Source: a virus. From it: a stretch of 64,000 bases of DNA. The notes under the pieces are model-generated. The model was not told the DNA's origin. It saw only the letters and a program-made list of their open reading frames with translations, and ran no database searches. Positions 1 to 8,974 of the stretch are shown here, piece by piece. The DNA lies in the IMG/VR virus record IMGVR_UViG_3300046810_000466, positions 1 through 64,000 of that record, one strand, 5' to 3'. The number at the start of each line of letters is the position of its first letter. The first letter of the stretch is position 1. The translations under genes were made by a program, and so were the position numbers.

Positions 1-804
1 GCTATTGGCAGCGATAGCGCCGTCAGCCAGTGCACCAGGATTGGCAACGGTCACGCTGACCGAGAAGCCCAGACGAACTGGCGCTTTATCGCGACGGTTC
101 TGACCAGCGGCATCCACATAACGCATGGTTGCCGCGTGCATTGGTTGCGTCGGGTCTTGCGCCAGCGTCACTGCGCCAGAGAAGGTTGCGCCGTCCAGAC
201 GAGCGTAGATGCCAGCCAGCAGCGCTACCAGATCGGCAGCAGCCACATTGGACGTGCCGGTCACGCGACCGTAGGCATCTTGGGTGAACTTCTTGAAGGC
301 GCCACCGCCAGCATCGGTAACGGTTGCCAGATCCAGCGCAACGTCGCCAGCGATACCGGAACCATTGGCCACCGTCAGGCGGGCATTGGATGCGGAAGTG
401 ATCGAACGCTGTGCCCATGTATCAGCAGCGGTGCGCACTGCAAAGCCAGTACCAGCCAGTGCTTCCAGCGCAGCCATGTCATTGGCCAGCGCGAAGGTTG
501 GATTACCAGCGTCACCCGCTGGATTGGTGATAGTAATGCCAGCCGCAGGCGCTACCAGTTGACGCATGGCGTAGGCACCAGCCGCAGTGCGGTGGATAGC
601 GCCACCAGTATTGAGCGCAGCGATCGCGTCGAGGGCTGTACTCCAGGCCTGCACATTGGTGCCGATCTCAACACCGAGTTTGATACGGGCACCAGCTGGC
701 GTGATTGCACCAGTACCACCCATGTTGGTATCGATGTAGTCGCCAGCTTGGAGCTGTTGAACGTCGCCCAGGTTACTGAGGACTAACGGTTTCTTTTGAG
801 CCAT
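1..804 (-). CDS. Tail-fibre-like protein, 3' part cut off by window edge
   Basis: An open frame runs on the minus strand from ATG at 804 to the left edge without a stop, giving 268 codons, so the C-terminus lies outside. The translation begins MAQKKPLVLSNLGDV. It contains segments typical of phage tail fibres: an alternating Gly/Ala/Thr/Asn-rich pattern, a stretch like ALAGTGFAVRTAADTWAQRS, and PMHAATMRYVDAA near residue 225, which resembles the 'hAAtkqYVD' segment common just before fibre or collar domains. It is the last gene seen in the fibre cluster and starts 16 bases after the stop of the next gene upstream. A fibre or adhesin role is inferred from composition and neighbours; the receptor-binding tip is not visible. 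Confidence 0.75.
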   Translation of the reverse strand, partial: MAQKKPLVLSNLGDVQQLQAGDYIDTNMGGTGAITPAGARIKLGVEIGTNVQAWSTALDAIAALNTGGAIHRTAAGAYAMRQLVAPAAGITITNPAGDAGNPTFALANDMAALEALAGTGFAVRTAADTWAQRSITSASNARLTVANGSGIAGDVALDLATVTDAGGGAFKKFTQDAYGRVTGTSNVAAADLVALLAGIYARLDGATFSGAVTLAQDPTQPMHAATMRYVDAAGQNRRDKAPVRLGFSVSVTVANPGALADGAIAANS

Positions 805-819
805 GATGATTCTTTCTTT

Positions 820-1392
820 TTAGAGGGCGATAGTTCGGTCGATGCGGATGATGAGTTCTGTTTCAGTCAGGGCGTACCCGACTGGACAGAGATGATGCCC
901 AGGTTCAGAGGAGGGATAAGGCGTGATTCGGCCTGCCGCGATATCGAGGTAGTAGGTGCGGTCAGGAATCAACCCACCTGCTAACCCGGTCGTAGTCTCC
1001 CACTGCTCTCTGGAGCCTGTCAACGTACCGGTTGACAGAACGGAGCCACGTCCTGACTGACTGAGAATCAAGTCGTCAGCGACTAATCCGATCACATTTT
1101 TTTGGGTGACGGATGATGCATTTGCTGGTGCTCCCAATCCCGGCCCTGGCGCATACACCGCCATACCCAAGATCAAATCAGCGTTACTGGTGTTGACGAT
1201 AGGGATGGCTTGGAGCAAGCGAAGTTTGGTTTGGGATTGGGCGGCGAGTTTCGCGAGGGAAGGATAAGAGCCACTAACGCCTTGGACATCAACTGACGCA
1301 TCACCACGGGTGTAGTCATCGGCGAGTCCTGAGGCGTTTTTGAATCGCGCAATGGCTTCTTGAAGGGATTGCTCTTGGGTGGTGTCGGGCAT
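820..1392 (-). CDS. Small tail-fibre-associated protein
   Basis: 190 residues, starting MPDTTQEQSLQEA after the ribosome site AAGAGGCC. The N-terminal 60 residues (an acidic helix, then ASVDVQGVSGSYPSLAKLAAQ) resemble the first 60 residues of the 912-residue fibre at 12392-15130, which has TDVATPNGPVPSIAKQARLAA at the same place. This suggests a shared attachment segment. The remaining part is Gly/Ser/Thr-rich beta-type sequence ending ETELIIRIDRTIAL. No enzymatic motif is seen. It lies 15 bases from the next gene on each side in a same-strand cluster of fibre genes, so I infer a short fibre or fibre-base protein. Confidence 0.65.
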   Translation of the reverse strand: MPDTTQEQSLQEAIARFKNASGLADDYTRGDASVDVQGVSGSYPSLAKLAAQSQTKLRLLQAIPIVNTSNADLILGMAVYAPGPGLGAPANASSVTQKNVIGLVADDLILSQSGRGSVLSTGTLTGSREQWETTTGLAGGLIPDRTYYLDIAAGRITPYPSSEPGHHLCPVGYALTETELIIRIDRTIAL

Positions 1393-1407
1393 GCTGGCCT
1401 CTTGGCG

Positions 1408-1902
1408 CTATGGTCGCGGAAGATGGTGGTTCATGAAGTCAAACAACTCATCGCTATTCGGAGGCAGGCCATACAACAACGCGACCTCTGCTGTACCAGT
1501 CCAACCAAGCGAATCATCTTTTGCAACTACCTGCACCGTAACGGTGTCCCCTACTTGAAGTTCAGGAACGTCCAATGCTGTTAGGTCTTGGAGAGACAAC
1601 TGCACTTCTGGATGTTGATTAAGGTGAGCAATGATGGACTCAGAACTAATGGGTATTTCTGACATCAGGCCAGAAGTCGAAGCTTTGGCTAACTCGATGC
1701 GGCTGTAGAACACATCGACACTTCCTTTATATCCCGATTCAGGGGCAGCGTCAACTGTCAAACGTGTGTTATGCAACTGCCCAAGGTCTTGCACTGGTGT
1801 CCGATAAGCTACATCGGAGGGCTTCAGCGGGACTGCGAGTACGTTCGCCGCATTGATCAACTCAACAATTTTATCTTTGGTTGTCATGGGGAATATTGCC
1901 AT
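1408..1902 (-). CDS. Virion protein, paralogue family member A1
   Basis: 164 residues. One of four related proteins in the fibre module (others at 8975, 15164 and 15848). Shared features are an N-terminal helix ending in a pattern like IVELINAANV, the segment NTRLTVDAAPESGYKGSVDVFYSR (NTR ... GY.G..D..Y.R), and a C-terminal beta-strand region. Its closest relative here is 15164-15649, with which it also shares the end S-L-x-W-x-G...V-x-LL-x-G-(L/I)-P......L-x-DF-x-N. No ribosome site is clear for the ATG at 1902; the in-frame Met at residue 6 lines up with the start of the 15164 copy and is an alternative. Function unknown; a structural or fibre-attachment role is inferred from position. Confidence 0.65.
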   Translation of the reverse strand: MAIFPMTTKDKIVELINAANVLAVPLKPSDVAYRTPVQDLGQLHNTRLTVDAAPESGYKGSVDVFYSRIELAKASTSGLMSEIPISSESIIAHLNQHPEVQLSLQDLTALDVPELQVGDTVTVQVVAKDDSLGWTGTAEVALLYGLPPNSDELFDFMNHHLPRP

Positions 1903-2024
1903 AGAGAAATAAACAACAGAAATGTTACTTTTATAACGTTACTGCTTTAACAAACACGGAGGATTACCGTCTGCATAGGATGAAATATAAAAATATTGAA
2001 CAAAAGAAAAAGTCATAGCTAACG

Positions 2025-2052
2025 CTCCTTCCCACCTTTTGGTGGGAAGGAG
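2025..2052 (-). terminator. Intrinsic terminator after HEWGH gene
   Basis: Perfect 12-bp inverted repeat with a TTTT loop, four bases after the stop of the gene at 2057-2632. On the minus strand it is followed by a T-rich run (TTTTTCTTTTG). Confidence 0.85.
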
Positions 2053-2056
2053 TTGG

Positions 2057-2632
2057 TTAGTTGTAACGACCAATACCTTGGCGCCATGCAGCAACTCGTT
2101 GACACTGATACGGACGATCCTGTTTACACAGGGTTTCCATGAATGTCAGCGCTTGATCTACCTTTTCATTTGGGTAAATCGTTACAGCGTAAACATTGGC
2201 GATCCGTTCATACGTTTCTTCCGAATGCATTTGAATGTTACTGCGGCGTTCTTCGAGCAGCTTTGGGTAGTGGAGAAAAGAGATAGCATGACCCCATTCA
2301 TGGGCAATGATAATGTCTTGTTCTTGTTTTGGTAGTTCACACATGTCCGTATTGAGACGAATGATGAACTTGACAGCATCAGTATCAGCCCATCTGCCTG
2401 CATGGCCATTCAGACGAACAAAGCGATAGCGCTTGATAATTTCGCCATGCTCAACCGATACTTGGGATAATGTCCGAGCACGGGCTGCTTCAAACTCCTG
2501 TTCTGCTCGCAGCATGCAGCGCTCAACGTCTATGCCCTTGATGGTAACCGAATGTTCGACGACGGACGCAGCTTCTTGAGAGAACGAGTTCAGCGAAAAT
2601 AACAGGCACAAAGTAAAAAGGAATTGTTTCAT
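2057..2632 (-). CDS. Exported metalloprotease-like protein (HEWGH)
   Basis: 191 residues. The N-terminus MKQFLFTLCLLFSLNSFSQ is a typical signal peptide: positive start, hydrophobic core, and a plausible cleavage near residue 18-20. Residues 111-115 are HEWGH, a match to the zinc-binding HExxH signature of zincin metallopeptidases. The following helix with EETYERIANVYAV could supply the third ligand, which I cannot assign with certainty. Cysteines at 39, 98 and near the C-terminus could form disulfides outside the cytoplasm. The gene has its own terminator (2025-2052) and sits after the hairpin at 2726-2749, so it is probably a separate transcription unit inside the fibre module. Its base composition is poorer in GC than its neighbours, so it may be acquired. 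An envelope-acting peptidase or lysis accessory is possible; the substrate is unknown. Confidence 0.6.
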   Translation of the reverse strand: MKQFLFTLCLLFSLNSFSQEAASVVEHSVTIKGIDVERCMLRAEQEFEAARARTLSQVSVEHGEIIKRYRFVRLNGHAGRWADTDAVKFIIRLNTDMCELPKQEQDIIIAHEWGHAISFLHYPKLLEERRSNIQMHSEETYERIANVYAVTIYPNEKVDQALTFMETLCKQDRPYQCQRVAAWRQGIGRYN

Positions 2633-2718
2633 GGTTAGCTTTCACAGTAAAGGTGGGAGAGTACATCTGGTTTATTCTTCCCACTGAGAATATAGACTTG
2701 AAAAAATCTATTGCAACA

Positions 2719-2723
2719 GCATA
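2719..2723 (-). promoter_or_regulatory. TATGC motif beside terminator
   Basis: On the minus strand TATGC lies three bases after the hairpin 2726-2749 and about 85 bases upstream of the ATG at 2632. TATG is the known core of phiKZ late promoters. Assigning it here is inference from position and recurrence. Confidence 0.3.
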
Positions 2724-2725
2724 CA

Positions 2726-2749
2726 GCCAGGGCACTTTCGTGCCCTGGC
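2726..2749 (-). terminator. Hairpin after giant fibre gene
   Basis: Perfect 10-bp stem (GCCAGGGCAC / GTGCCCTGGC) with a TTTC loop, 24 bases after the stop of the 2053-codon gene. There is no immediate T-run; a T6 stretch follows about 20 bases later. Confidence 0.7.
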
Positions 2750-2773
2750 CTTAGCTTACAACTTTACTTCTTA

Positions 2774-5700
2774 TTACGCGTACGCAACTGCACTAGCCAG
2801 AGCCGCATCCATCGTCCACGGAATCTGATACGTATCGCTATCGATTGCCGCGACAACTGAAGCCAGCGTATAGCCGCCACTCGAACCCAGGAACAGTTTA
2901 TTGTTCGCGGTGGAAACACTGGTCCAAGCTGTTGAGGCTTTTGGCAGTGTACGAGTGGTCCACGTAATACCATCCGGTGACGTGATCAGGGTCGATGAAC
3001 CTTGACCCAGAGCAACGAACAACGAGCCAACACAACCGGTGAACGCCCAGGTACTGCCAGTTGGAGCTGGCGGCATGGTACGTACGGTCCATGTAGCACC
3101 GTCTGGGGAGGTCAATGCAAAGCCCGTGGTACTAAACGCGCAGAACACCGAACCATTCCAATACACCGACGTGAATGTCGCTGCACCGATACCGTTACCG
3201 ATATCGCCAGTCGACCACGTAGCGCCGCCATCGGCAGAAGTCAGCGCCAGACTACCGCTGATCATGCAGTAGATCCCGAGGGATTGACTCCATGCTACCG
3301 CGCCTTGAACAGTGCCACCACCACCTGGCGTAACCGCAGTCCAGGTAATGCCATCTGGCGACGTCATGACCGTGTTGGAGCTGACGAGTACGAACGTGCC
3401 ATTACCAGTTGTCATTGACACCCAAGTCAACGAGTTAGGCAAGACACGTTGAGTCCATGTCGCACCGTCTGGCGACGTCGCTGCAATCGTACCGCCTGGA
3501 ATAACTGCGCAGAACACTGTTCCGTTCCACGCCACGTACTTCCAGTTACCAGCAACTGGCATTGGGCGCTGTGTCCAGTTGATGCCATCCACCGAAGTCA
3601 GCACGAAGGTCGCACCAGTCACACCGTTAACCGTCGCAACATACACACTGCCGTTCCATGCGACTTGGTTAACGGAGAGCGCAGCACTGACATGACCCGT
3701 GTACAGGCTCACTGCATCCGAGCTATACACGTTGATACCCGCGTTTGCCAAGAACAGACCTTTACCAGCGCCACTGGCCGTAGCTACCGGCGCTGCTGTG
3801 ATCGGAAGCGCCGTACTGCGTTGCGTCCATACACCACCGTCAAGACTGGTATACGCAGCAGATGCAGTGCTAGGGACGATCACAAATGAACCGCCCACAA
3901 CACCGCAAAGTGACATGCTCGCAAAGGTAGGATTGGCAGTCGGAGTTGCCCACGTAATGCCATCAGGGCTAGCGATACCGTTCTGGTTAGCCAGAGCTAT
4001 GGCAGCGAAAGTACTATTGCCGTAAGCAACTCCAGCCCACGTCCCACTCGGTACTACCCGTTGAGTCCAGGTGATCCCGTCTGGCGAGGTGGAACCATTC
4101 GTGCTATTGCCAAGGGTAACAAACACACCGTTACCGAAAGCAATCGAACTCCAGTTAGAACTAGCCGACAACACCCGTTGAGTCCAGGTAATGCCGTCCG
4201 GTGATGTTGCGGCCACCGAACTACCAGTTCCAACAGTAACGAACACGCCGTTACCAAACGCCACAGCGCGCCAGTTGACGTTCGTTGGCAAGACGCGCTG
4301 CGTCCAGGTGATACCATCTGGGCTAGTAGCAGCGATAGTACTGCTGCCAGCAATGGCAACGAACACACCGTTGCCGAACGTGATCCCTTGCCAGTTAGCA
4401 CTTACAGGCAAGACCCGTGCTGTCCAAGTGATGCCGTCTGGTGACGTAGCGGCGATAGTACTGCCCCATGCAACAGCACAGAACACCGTGCCATTCCATG
4501 CAACGGAATACCAACCACTGCTCGACGGCATTGCCCGTTGAGTCCAGTTGATACCATCCGGGGATGTCGCCGCAGTTGTGCTACCGTTCGCAACCGCAAC
4601 GAAGAGACCGTTGCCGAACGTAACTGACTGCCAGCTGACACTTGCAGGCAGAGCACGCAGTGTCCAAGCGATACCGTCTGACGACGTTGCTACCGTGGTG
4701 CTGCTTTGTCCGATTGCGACGAACACGCCGTTACCGAAAGCCATGCATGCCCAGCTAGCAGCAGACGGCAACTTCGGCGTGTACCAGGTCAGCGCATCTG
4801 CACTCGAATAGATTGCAGAGGCCGAATTAACTACGAACTTCGAACCATTGTGCGCCAATCCCGCCTGAACAACTGCAGCCGGAAGAGAAGCATGCTGCCA
4901 CTTCAGACCATCGGTGGTGCTGCACAAAGTGCTCGAGGCGCCCGTACTTGCTATTGCAACCCGTGTACCAGACGACGCATTGATAAAACTCAATGCGGTA
5001 TAGCTCAGCATCTTTCGAGTCCAAGTCACACCGTCTGGCGACGTAGTGGCAAAGGTGCTATTACTAGCTACGGCACAGAACACGCTACCGTTCCAAACGA
5101 TTGACACCCATCCACCACCGCCAGATGGCGCGGTTGCCGAAGTCCAGGTAATGCCGTCTGGCGACGTAGCAACGGCACTACTACCGTTTGCAACAGCGCA
5201 GAACACCGTACCGTTCCACGCGATCGCAGTCCAGTTCAAACTACTCGGCAAGACGCGCTGCGTCCAGGTGATACCATCTGGGCTAGTGGCCGCGATGGTG
5301 GCACCGTTTGCAACAGCAACATACACACCGTTACCGTAGGTGACGGCTTGCCAAGTGGTGCTAACAGGCAAGACACGCTGTGTCCACGTGATACCATCCG
5401 GGGATGTCGCAGCGATGGTAGTGTTGTAGGCAACAGCAACGAACACGCCGTTGCCGAACGTAACTGACTGCCATGCACTACTTACTGGTAATGCCCGCTG
5501 GGTCCAGGTAATGCCGTCTGGCGACGTCGCAGCAATCGAACTACCGTTTGCGACGGCGACAAAGACACCGTTGCCGTAGGTCATTGACTGCCAGCTAACG
5601 CCTGCTGGCAAGACACGTTGTGTCCAAGTCACACCGTCTGGCGACGTCGCTGCAATGGTACTGCCCAGTGTAACGGCAACGAACACACCGTTACCGTAGG

Positions 5701-8700
5701 TGACGGCTTGCCAGTTAGCGCTCACCGGCATTGCGCGAAGCGTCCAGTTGATGCCGTCTGAGCTGGTGGCGGCGAGACCGCTGCTTTGTGCGATAGCAAC
5801 GAAAACACTGTTACCAAAGGCGACTGATTTCCAGGTGATACTCGCCGGCAGTTCCTGATTTTTAACTGTCCAGGTAATGCCATCCAGGGAAGTAGCCACC
5901 GCTGCATTGCCGCCGGTTGCTGTGGCGCAGAACATGCTACCATTCCAAGTAAGGCCATACCAGCTAGCACTCAACGGCATCACGCGTTGTGTCCAAGTCA
6001 CGCCATCTGGGCTGGTGGCTGCGATGGTGCCGGCACTGGCCACTAACGCGCAGAACACTGTTCCGTTCCAAACAATCGTTTGCCAGCTAGCACTTACTGG
6101 CAAGACGCGCTGCGTCCAGGTAATGCCGTCTGGCGATGTTGCTGCGATGGAAGTGCCACTTGCTACGGCGCAGAAGACGGAGCCGTTCCAAGCGATTGAC
6201 GTCCAGGGGCTACTCACTGGCATGGAACGTGCTGTCCATGTAATGCCGTCCGGAGAGGTAGCTGCAACGATATCGCCGAAGATAACAGCGCAGAACACAC
6301 TGCCGTTCCATGCAACGGAATACCAGTTACCACTCTGAGGCATCGCGCGTTGGGTCCACGTGATGCCGTCTGGACTGGTCACTGCGATACCTGTGGTGGA
6401 TGACACAATAACAAAGGTGCCATTGCCATAGGCAATATCTGTCCAGCTAGCACTTACTGGCAAGACGCGCTGCGTCCATGTGATGCCGTCGGTGGACGTC
6501 GCGGCATTAACCGAGGCGTTTGCCGTAACGACGAAGATGCCGTTGCCGAAAAAGAGGTTTGACCAGTTACCGCTTGTTGGCATGGTGCGCCGGGTCCAAG
6601 TCACCGCATCTGGCGATGTCGCTACAATGTTATTGCTGGTGGCGACGAAGATGCCGTTGCCGAAAGCAACCGATCCCCAGTTATCGGTCGTTGGCAACAG
6701 GGCATTGGCAGCAATCCAAGTTACGCCGTTATCATTACTGATGTAGACGTTCGTAATTGCCACCGCGATCAAGCGCGCGCCAACAGAAGTAATGGAGGTA
6801 CCGGCGCTGCCTGGCACAAGACGCAATGTCCAGGTAATGCCATCTGGCGATGTGGCGACCACGTTACGAAGGCTGGATGCAGCGCAGAACACCGTACCGT
6901 TCCAGGTAATCGACTGCCATGCTTCCGATGCTGGCAATTTCGACTTAGTCCAGGTCAGGCCGCCATCGGTACTGTAGGCCGCAGCATCTGAACGAGTAGC
7001 CGCCGCTGGACCAGACACAGCCACGTAACGATCACCGCCGAAAGCCATTGCCGTCCAACCGGTCGAGTATGGCATAGCTGGCATCATATCCGTCAGTGAC
7101 GTGACCATGCCGTCAGGCAGAGCCAAGGAAGCCAGATCCGTATTCGCGGCTTTCGATACAGCGCCGCCGCGAGTCGTAACCTGATAACCTGCCAGCTGAA
7201 TGCCTGCGGTAACATCATCCAACAGTGCCACTGTACCACTCTTGTTGGGCAGGTCGTATTGACGTTCTGTGGTGTTGGTGTTACTGAACAGCGACGTGAT
7301 GGTGCCGGCGACGTTCTTCATCTTCAGCTGGTACGACGCGGACAGGCCAGCGTAGCCGTTGGCGGCATCGCGCGCCGTAACGTTTTCTGGCACATAACCA
7401 ATATTTGTCTCCAGCACATCCCAGTTAGCGGCATTTTGCCCTGGATTGTCAACCAGCGCCCGCACGGAATCGCCAACGGCAACCGCAACTCCACTCAGTT
7501 GACCTGCCACCGAGATGAAGAACAAGTTACCTTTCTTGATAGCGCCGCCGGCGCCAGTTCCGCCGGTAGCTGGGTACGCGTTGCCTGAAGCGTTCCAGCT
7601 GCCACAATCAACGACAACGCCAGTGGTAACAGCGTCGACCAGCGTCTTTACAGCCAAGGACGTGGGGTAGGTTACGTCGCTTGGAGCGCCGAAATTAACC
7701 ACCTTGTTCGCAACAGCTTCCGCACCCAGCGAAGCCAGTGTCTGGTCACCCGTGTTGCTGCCGGTAACAACAGTTGCACCCAACTTGGCCAAGAGGCCCG
7801 CTTGTGTCTCATCACCGGTATTCGAACCAGTTACTGCGGTGGCGCCGAGTTTGCCCAGAATACCAGCCTGGGTCTCATCGCCAGTATTGGCGCCGGACAG
7901 GGTGCTGATGCTCAGTTTCGATTTGATGGACGCAGTAGTTTCATCACCGGTATTGCTGCCGCTCACCTGATCGAGGGCGGCACGGTTAGTGTGGTCAATC
8001 GCCGCTTTCTCGGCAGGAGTAACGAACACCTTGGTGCCTGATTCCGTGATCGAAGCGGCAGGCTGCGAACCGGTGTGATTGGCGCGATCGAGCAGGAACG
8101 CATCGGCCTGGTTGGCAGTGAAACCGGCAGGATTGGAAGCGTTGTAGGGAACGAAGCCCAAGTTCGACTCCATGCCGTCCCATTTCGCAGCCACTTGACC
8201 TGGATTGTCTTCCAGGGCACGGAAGCTGTCGCCCACGTTGTACGACACGCCACCCAGAACACCAGGAGCGTTAACGTACCACAGGTTGCCCTTTTGGATG
8301 GAGCCGTCTACGGCCGAGCCACCGGTGGTTGGGAACAGGCCGCCGGATGCATCCCAGCTGCCGCGGTCATTGAGAACACCGACCAACGCGGAGTCGATGG
8401 CGCCTTTGACGGCCTTCGTGGTTGGATATTTTTCGTCGTTGACCACGTTGAAGTTGGTCGCTTTGTTAGCCGAGACTTCTTTCGTTGCCAGTGCCGAATT
8501 GACGGCAGACTGTTGGGCAAAGATGATGTTGGCGTCAATCAGCTTCTGTTCGATACCTGCGCCGGTTTCATCACCAGTGTTGACACCGGTAACTTGATCG
8601 AGAGCGGTGCGATTTGCATGCACGACACCTTCGACGGCCGTTTCCACATCGGCTTGGGTAGCCAGATGGATGTCAGCATTTTCCAGCTTCGCCATGATAC

Positions 8701-8935
8701 CAACAGCAGTCTCGTCGCCGGTATTGGCATCAGCCACGGCTTGAACTTGATCAGCCAGACCGGAGTAGTCGCCGAGGATATTCTTTTGGAGTTTACGGAT
8801 CGAATCAATTGATCCGCCACCAGGCAGGGCTGCGCTGGTTTCGTCGTCGCCTGTGACGACGGTGTGCATAATTGCACTGTCAGCAACGAAGGAAGCTTTC
8901 GCGGCTTCCAGGTCTTGATCATTTACTGGGGGCAT
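2774..8935 (-). CDS. Giant tail fibre with Asp-box repeat propellers
   Basis: 2053 residues; ribosome site AAAGGA eight bases before the ATG. Three zones are visible. Residues about 70-420 carry repeats of the type G-x-NTGDET-x4-I-x2-KL, plus a module with VLNDRGSWDAS, NVGDSFRAL, FVPYNASNPAGFTANQADAF and NHTGSQ that is typical of fibre shafts. A second copy of part of that module follows at about 430-520. From about residue 630 to 2010 there are about 33 repeats of 40-42 residues with the core ATSPDGITWTQRVLP and a strand such as YGNGVFVAVA. The diverged copies STDGGLTW, SNDNGVTW and SADGGATW match the Asp-box/BNR motif SxDxGxTW exactly, so the repeats are most likely beta-propeller blades. 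The protein ends in a short tail without a repeat. A receptor-binding adhesin is the likely role. Confidence 0.8.
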   Translation of the reverse strand: MPPVNDQDLEAAKASFVADSAIMHTVVTGDDETSAALPGGGSIDSIRKLQKNILGDYSGLADQVQAVADANTGDETAVGIMAKLENADIHLATQADVETAVEGVVHANRTALDQVTGVNTGDETGAGIEQKLIDANIIFAQQSAVNSALATKEVSANKATNFNVVNDEKYPTTKAVKGAIDSALVGVLNDRGSWDASGGLFPTTGGSAVDGSIQKGNLWYVNAPGVLGGVSYNVGDSFRALEDNPGQVAAKWDGMESNLGFVPYNASNPAGFTANQADAFLLDRANHTGSQPAASITESGTKVFVTPAEKAAIDHTNRAALDQVSGSNTGDETTASIKSKLSISTLSGANTGDETQAGILGKLGATAVTGSNTGDETQAGLLAKLGATVVTGSNTGDQTLASLGAEAVANKVVNFGAPSDVTYPTSLAVKTLVDAVTTGVVVDCGSWNASGNAYPATGGTGAGGAIKKGNLFFISVAGQLSGVAVAVGDSVRALVDNPGQNAANWDVLETNIGYVPENVTARDAANGYAGLSASYQLKMKNVAGTITSLFSNTNTTERQYDLPNKSGTVALLDDVTAGIQLAGYQVTTRGGAVSKAANTDLASLALPDGMVTSLTDMMPAMPYSTGWTAMAFGGDRYVAVSGPAAATRSDAAAYSTDGGLTWTKSKLPASEAWQSITWNGTVFCAASSLRNVVATSPDGITWTLRLVPGSAGTSITSVGARLIAVAITNVYISNDNGVTWIAANALLPTTDNWGSVAFGNGIFVATSNNIVATSPDAVTWTRRTMPTSGNWSNLFFGNGIFVVTANASVNAATSTDGITWTQRVLPVSASWTDIAYGNGTFVIVSSTTGIAVTSPDGITWTQRAMPQSGNWYSVAWNGSVFCAVIFGDIVAATSPDGITWTARSMPVSSPWTSIAWNGSVFCAVASGTSIAATSPDGITWTQRVLPVSASWQTIVWNGTVFCALVASAGTIAATSPDGVTWTQRVMPLSASWYGLTWNGSMFCATATGGNAAVATSLDGITWTVKNQELPASITWKSVAFGNSVFVAIAQSSGLAATSSDGINWTLRAMPVSANWQAVTYGNGVFVAVTLGSTIAATSPDGVTWTQRVLPAGVSWQSMTYGNGVFVAVANGSSIAATSPDGITWTQRALPVSSAWQSVTFGNGVFVAVAYNTTIAATSPDGITWTQRVLPVSTTWQAVTYGNGVYVAVANGATIAATSPDGITWTQRVLPSSLNWTAIAWNGTVFCAVANGSSAVATSPDGITWTSATAPSGGGGWVSIVWNGSVFCAVASNSTFATTSPDGVTWTRKMLSYTALSFINASSGTRVAIASTGASSTLCSTTDGLKWQHASLPAAVVQAGLAHNGSKFVVNSASAIYSSADALTWYTPKLPSAASWACMAFGNGVFVAIGQSSTTVATSSDGIAWTLRALPASVSWQSVTFGNGLFVAVANGSTTAATSPDGINWTQRAMPSSSGWYSVAWNGTVFCAVAWGSTIAATSPDGITWTARVLPVSANWQGITFGNGVFVAIAGSSTIAATSPDGITWTQRVLPTNVNWRAVAFGNGVFVTVGTGSSVAATSPDGITWTQRVLSASSNWSSIAFGNGVFVTLGNSTNGSTSPDGITWTQRVVPSGTWAGVAYGNSTFAAIALANQNGIASPDGITWATPTANPTFASMSLCGVVGGSFVIVPSTASAAYTSLDGGVWTQRSTALPITAAPVATASGAGKGLFLANAGINVYSSDAVSLYTGHVSAALSVNQVAWNGSVYVATVNGVTGATFVLTSVDGINWTQRPMPVAGNWKYVAWNGTVFCAVIPGGTIAATSPDGATWTQRVLPNSLTWVSMTTGNGTFVLVSSNTVMTSPDGITWTAVTPGGGGTVQGAVAWSQSLGIYCMISGSLALTSADGGATWSTGDIGNGIGAATFTSVYWNGSVFCAFSTTGFALTSPDGATWTVRTMPPAPTGSTWAFTGCVGSLFVALGQGSSTLITSPDGITWTTRTLPKASTAWTSVSTANNKLFLGSSGGYTLASVVAAIDSDTYQIPWTMDAALASAVAYA
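2880..7060 (-). repeat. Tandem ~125-base coding repeats (about 33 copies)
   Basis: Coding repeat of about 123-126 bases inside the giant fibre gene. Neighbouring copies are also very similar at DNA level (for example the recurring CCAGGT(A/G)ATGCCGTCTGGCGA on the plus strand). The copy count was made by eye from the SPDGxTW core. Such arrays can gain or lose units by recombination. Confidence 0.85.
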
Positions 8936-8974
8936 GATTTATTTCCTTTGAAATTACATCAGGTGCGACAACAT

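Noticed and set aside
2880-7060. Regular repeats considered as CRISPR or non-coding tandem repeats
   Set aside because: The repeat is in frame and encodes a clear protein repeat; spacing is about 125 bases with no unique spacers.
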